DNA of 64,000 nt from an uncultured Bacilli bacterium. Its GTDB lineage: Bacteria; Bacillota_I; Bacilli_A; RF39; UBA660. Below, one piece after another: positions 61,350 to 64,000 of this stretch. The stretch covers positions 26,321-90,320 of the forward strand of contig CAKPMX010000005.1 in assembly GCA_934168205.1 (NCBI GenBank), read 5' to 3'. The position numbers were made by a program, and so were the translations under genes. Positions within the stretch are counted from its first letter, which is position 1. Every line of letters starts with the position of its first letter. Below the pieces are notes generated by a model, which worked only from the letters and a program-made list of their open reading frames with translations, ran no database searches and was not told the DNA's origin.

Positions 61350-61734
61350 GTTGTTGTGCTAATTTTGCTTTTGCCATGGCTTGTTGAGATAGTTTTTGTA
61401 GTCCTTCCAAGCCCTCTGCTTCATACTTTTGCTTATATTGATCATAGCCTAGATTTAGTGTTTTTGATAGTTTTTCTTGAGCAGGGCTTTCATATCCTAA
61501 ATGAAGTATTTTTTCTATTTGATTATGGTTAAAAGCACATGACATGCCACTATCAAGAATACCTTCTGGATATATGCAACCACCATACTCATACATTTTT
61601 TGGTCTGGTTTTACTGCCTTACCATCTTTTATTTGGATGTTTGTTGGGAAGATACAATAACTAGTTATCATTACTTCTTTTTTTCCACCTTTTAGCAATA
61701 ATACCGTACCTATTGGTAAAAATCTTTCTTTCAT
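61330..61734 (-). CDS. DUF4176 domain protein (type VII secretion-associated)
   Basis: 134 residues. The first half matches the DUF4176 pattern: RFLPIGTVLLLKGGKKEVMIT, then MYEYGGCIYPEGILDSG, then CAFNHNQIEKILHLGY. In Firmicutes this small domain is encoded with type VII (Esx/Yuk) secretion genes. The C-terminal half is a Gln/Ala/Lys-rich helix. It is 29 bp downstream of the very long repeat-protein gene and so is the last gene of that operon. Confidence 0.85.
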   Translation of the reverse strand: MKERFLPIGTVLLLKGGKKEVMITSYCIFPTNIQIKDGKAVKPDQKMYEYGGCIYPEGILDSGMSCAFNHNQIEKILHLGYESPAQEKLSKTLNLGYDQYKQKYEAEGLEGLQKLSQQAMAKAKLAQQQKGTNE

Positions 61735-61763
61735 ATTAGTTCTCCTTTTTATTTTTTATTCTA

Positions 61764-64000
61764 TTACATTTCACCTAAGTCATCATCATCAGGTTCTACA
61801 ATACTGCTTCCTGATGGATTTTCATAGTTAAATTCTGTATCTTCACCATTCCATTCATCAGCTAGAAGATCATTGTTTTCTGCTGAATCGGTGAATTCAT
61901 CATTAGAGTATTCATCAAATTCCCCGTCGGAATCCTCATCTTCTCCATTTTCATTGTTCTTTTTATTGTCTAAATACATTTTTGCGCCTACGCCTACGGC
62001 AGCAGCAGCTCCTAGACCTCCTAAGACCGGTAATACGCCCGATCCTGAACTTGACTTTTTAGTTTCGCTAACACCTGATAAATTACTTGGAATTGTGTAT
62101 ACGCTTTCTTCTTCGTTAGGCTCTTCTATTAGATCTGAATCTTCGATTGGAAGTTCTGGTTCTAATTCTGGCTCTAGCTCAGAAGTTGTTTCATTGTTAG
62201 AATCTGTTTTAGGGTTAGAATTCCAATTGTTGTTTCCTGAATTATTGTTTGTAGTTGTACCTCCATGATTAACACCCGATGTACTTTGATTATTATTACT
62301 ACTTGGTGGATTACTTACTACAGAGCTTTCATCCTTACTAGGTGTTGGAGTTGAATCCGTTGTTTTATTATCGTCCGATGTTTTATTATCATCAGTTGTT
62401 GATTTGTTGGCATCATCTGGATTCTTACTTGGATTATTATTTTTCTCATTATCTGTAGTTTTTTCTGGAGTCTTTTCCGTTGTTGAACTATCAGAGTTTT
62501 GCCCTGGTGTTGTTGGCTTTAAATCTGGCGATGATGGTGTATAAGTTCCACCAGAGTATCCAGATCCAGTTGAACCAGTAGATCCAGTTGAACCGGTTGA
62601 TGCAGATTGCTCTGGAGATGTTGAAGGTATCGTAATGTCATCAACGTCATCAATAACAATACGTGTTTCTCCATTTCCTGTAGCGGCAAAGTTTTTTATT
62701 TCACCTGAAGCATAATCTGTTGGAATATAGCTAGTTTTCATATTTCCAATAGTTTTTTCTGCAGCTATAAGTCCACCACCAATAAGTGCTGACTTCGGAT
62801 TTTCTTTTACAAATGTTGCAGTATCGGTTGCAACTTTTTTTGCAGCTGTTCCAGCTTTTTGTCCAACATTTTTAAGGCCTGCTGCGGCATTATCATATGC
62901 TCTTGTTACTTTTGCTGATATAGTGTTATCACCTAATCTTGGGCCTGCATCTGCTGCTGTTTTTCCAGCTGAACTCTTCAAATTAGAAATGACGTCATTT
63001 ACTTTTTCTTTTGCACTATTTGCAGTATTCTTTATATTGCTTACTAAGTCATCATATGCTTTTGTTACTTTTGCAGCTGGTGTTTGTGCTTGTAAAGGTG
63101 ATGGCCATTTACTACCTGATTGTGCTACTTTTTCTGCTCCTTCTGTTGCTACTTTTTGAGCTGTTTTCTCAGCACCTTCTGTTGCTACTTTTTGAGCTGC
63201 TTTCTCAGCACCTTCTGTTGCTACTTTTTGAGCTGCTTTCTCAGCACCTTCTGTTGCTACTTTTTGAACTGCTTTTTCAGCACTTTCTGTTGCTACTTTT
63301 TGAACGGTTTTCTCTGCTGCCTCTGCAGATGCTTTCTTTGCCATTTGTTCTGCTGTTTCAGCACTAACCTTATTGCTGTTTCTTATTAGGTTCTCATATT
63401 TTGCACTTTCTCCTGAACCCATTTTTTCTGCGTATCTTTCAAATGCATTTTTACCAATGTCATCGGCTTCTGTAGCTATTTTTTTACCTACAGTTTCACT
63501 ACCTTCTTTTACTATTTTTTGTTCTGTTTTACTTGTTACCCTTAATAAATCATCTGCTTGTGATGTTGCATTTTTTACAATGTTTTCTGCTGGAGCATTT
63601 CCTGCACTTTTTTGTATTCCTTGTATCATTTCATCTCGAGTTATTTCACCGGATTTAAATTTTTCTAATAAAGTGGCTTTATCTTTTGTTAAAGCTGCTT
63701 CTGGATTTGCGGCTTTTCTTACTCCATCTAACATTTCATCTCGAGTTATTTCACCATTTTTCATTTTCTTCAATAACTCTTGTTTTGTTTCAGATAATAC
63801 TGCATCATCTGTTTTACTTACTACTTTTTGAGCCGCACTTTCAGTTCCTTCTGTCACTACTTTTTGAGCTGTTTTCTCTGTACTTTGTGTTGCTACCTTT
63901 TGAGCTGCTTTCTCTGTACTTTGTGTTGCTACCTTTTGAGCTGCTTTTTCTGTACTTTCTGTTGCTACCTTTTGAGCTGCTTTTTCTGTACTTTCTGTTG
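61764..64000 (-). CDS. Very large Ala/Lys repeat protein with a C-terminal membrane span (5' end beyond right edge)
   Basis: An open minus-strand frame from the right edge to a stop at 61764 (about 745 codons visible). A GTG at 63857 is in frame but lies inside the coding repeat (…KVV-TEG…), so I do not take it as the start. Parts in order: 12-residue repeats, two K-x-G-E-I-T-R-D-E-M units (from about 63790), more 12-residue repeats (about 63330-63121), an Ala-rich helical region, then a Pro/Ser/Thr/Asn-rich stretch. One membrane span (VLPVLGGLGAAAAVGVGAKMYL) and an acidic tail close the protein. Next to DUF4176, a type VII-linked surface or secretion protein is plausible. Confidence 0.75.
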   Translation of the reverse strand, partial: TESTEKAAQKVATESTEKAAQKVATQSTEKAAQKVATQSTEKTAQKVVTEGTESAAQKVVSKTDDAVLSETKQELLKKMKNGEITRDEMLDGVRKAANPEAALTKDKATLLEKFKSGEITRDEMIQGIQKSAGNAPAENIVKNATSQADDLLRVTSKTEQKIVKEGSETVGKKIATEADDIGKNAFERYAEKMGSGESAKYENLIRNSNKVSAETAEQMAKKASAEAAEKTVQKVATESAEKAVQKVATEGAEKAAQKVATEGAEKAAQKVATEGAEKTAQKVATEGAEKVAQSGSKWPSPLQAQTPAAKVTKAYDDLVSNIKNTANSAKEKVNDVISNLKSSAGKTAADAGPRLGDNTISAKVTRAYDNAAAGLKNVGQKAGTAAKKVATDTATFVKENPKSALIGGGLIAAEKTIGNMKTSYIPTDYASGEIKNFAATGNGETRIVIDDVDDITIPSTSPEQSASTGSTGSTGSTGSGYSGGTYTPSSPDLKPTTPGQNSDSSTTEKTPEKTTDNEKNNNPSKNPDDANKSTTDDNKTSDDNKTTDSTPTPSKDESSVVSNPPSSNNNQSTSGVNHGGTTTNNNSGNNNWNSNPKTDSNNETTSELEPELEPELPIEDSDLIEEPNEEESVYTIPSNLSGVSETKKSSSGSGVLPVLGGLGAAAAVGVGAKMYLDNKKNNENGEDEDSDGEFDEYSNDEFTDSAENNDLLADEWNGEDTEFNYENPSGSSIVEPDDDDLGEM
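63121..63330 (-). repeat. 36-bp in-frame repeat (A-E-K-A-A-Q-K-V-A-T-E-G type)
   Basis: About six copies of a 36-bp unit encode a 12-residue helix-forming repeat (EKAAQKVATEGA). Copies differ by one to three residues, with Thr/Ser/Val swaps. Confidence 0.9.
63840..64000 (-). repeat. Second block of the 36-bp repeat, to the window edge
   Basis: At least four further copies (EKAAQKVATQST / ESTE type) run into the right edge, so the array continues beyond the window. They share the QKVAT core with the first block. Confidence 0.85.

Noticed and set aside
63011..63831. Long plus-strand open frames over the repeat gene (Leu/Cys-rich)
   Set aside because: They are reverse-strand reflections of the Ala/Lys/Glu repeats, with no Shine-Dalgarno and improbable composition.
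61764..63857. A GTG at 63857 as the start of the large repeat protein
   Set aside because: It lies inside the 12-residue repeat and has no Shine-Dalgarno; the frame stays open to the right edge.
63121..64000. 36-bp repeats that might be taken for a CRISPR array
   Set aside because: The units are contiguous with no spacers, stay in frame, and encode a regular 12-residue helix within a long open frame.
1..64000. TGA read as Trp, as in mollicutes
   Set aside because: TGG is used for Trp throughout and TGA ends genes correctly, for example at 10549-10551.

Overview
The window is low-GC DNA (roughly 30% by eye) from a Gram-positive, cell-wall-bearing Bacillota. The gene content points to the Bacilli side of the phylum: PolC, DnaI, MraZ-RsmH-FtsL-PBP2B, a T-box thrS, a rimP-nusA-rnpM-infB-rbfA cluster and comEA-comEC. 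TGA is a normal stop and Trp is TGG, so this is not a recoded mollicute. Two tandem CotY/CotZ-like cysteine-rich coat proteins, a YjcZ-like micropeptide, a Tyr/Gly-rich coat-like protein and a KinB-like histidine kinase suggest a spore former, or a lineage that recently was one. An uncultured gut Bacilli/Erysipelotrichia-like organism is my best guess; this is inference.

Layout, left to right. 1-2.5 kb: the 5' part of a vWA/Cna_B surface adhesin that runs off the left edge. 2.7-10 kb: ackA, a small lipoprotein and lineage-specific membrane or coiled-coil proteins of unknown role. 10-15.3 kb (minus strand): a six-gene division/wall operon mraZ-rsmH-ftsL-pbpB plus two membrane-anchored genes, one RsgI-like, behind three 10-bp-spaced MraZ boxes. 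15.4-20 kb: a surface-protein remnant, thrS with its T-box, an M23 peptidase and dnaI. 20-24.7 kb: comEA-comEC with a DUF1016 (YhcG-like) nuclease gene at the operon's 3' end, then a DHH phosphoesterase. 24.8-28 kb: small unknown membrane proteins, a zinc phospholipase-like protein and ftsW. 28-35.5 kb: a YjcZ-like micropeptide, def, smc, a degenerate YlxY-like deacetylase, pnp and rpsO. 35.6-38.7 kb: CPBP protease, two transporters and a NERD-HRDC protein. 38.7-43 kb: rimP-nusA-rnpM-infB-rbfA. 43-47.2 kb: a Ca2+/cation antiporter, a tandem-J-domain/LysM membrane protein and a VanY-TruB fusion. 47.4 kb: a decayed BRO-N gene. 47.7-55 kb: polC, two unknown genes, ferredoxin and a zinc-ribbon membrane protein. 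55.3-60 kb: rluB, coat-like genes, a tnpB (IS605-type) deletion remnant, a histidine kinase and an EIIB-like protein. 60-64 kb: rodA, then a DUF4176 protein and a very large repeat protein that runs off the right edge, probably the edge of a type VII secretion locus.

Most operons have readable sigma-A promoters (TTGACA-17-TATAAT type) and intrinsic terminators, so transcription units can be drawn with fair confidence. The most unusual items are the VanY-TruB fusion, the J-J-TM-LysM protein, the reduced core proteins (RimP, SMC, ThrS without TGS), the tnpB remnant with its GC-rich 3' end, and the probable type VII-linked repeat protein at the right edge. No tRNA, rRNA or CRISPR array was seen.
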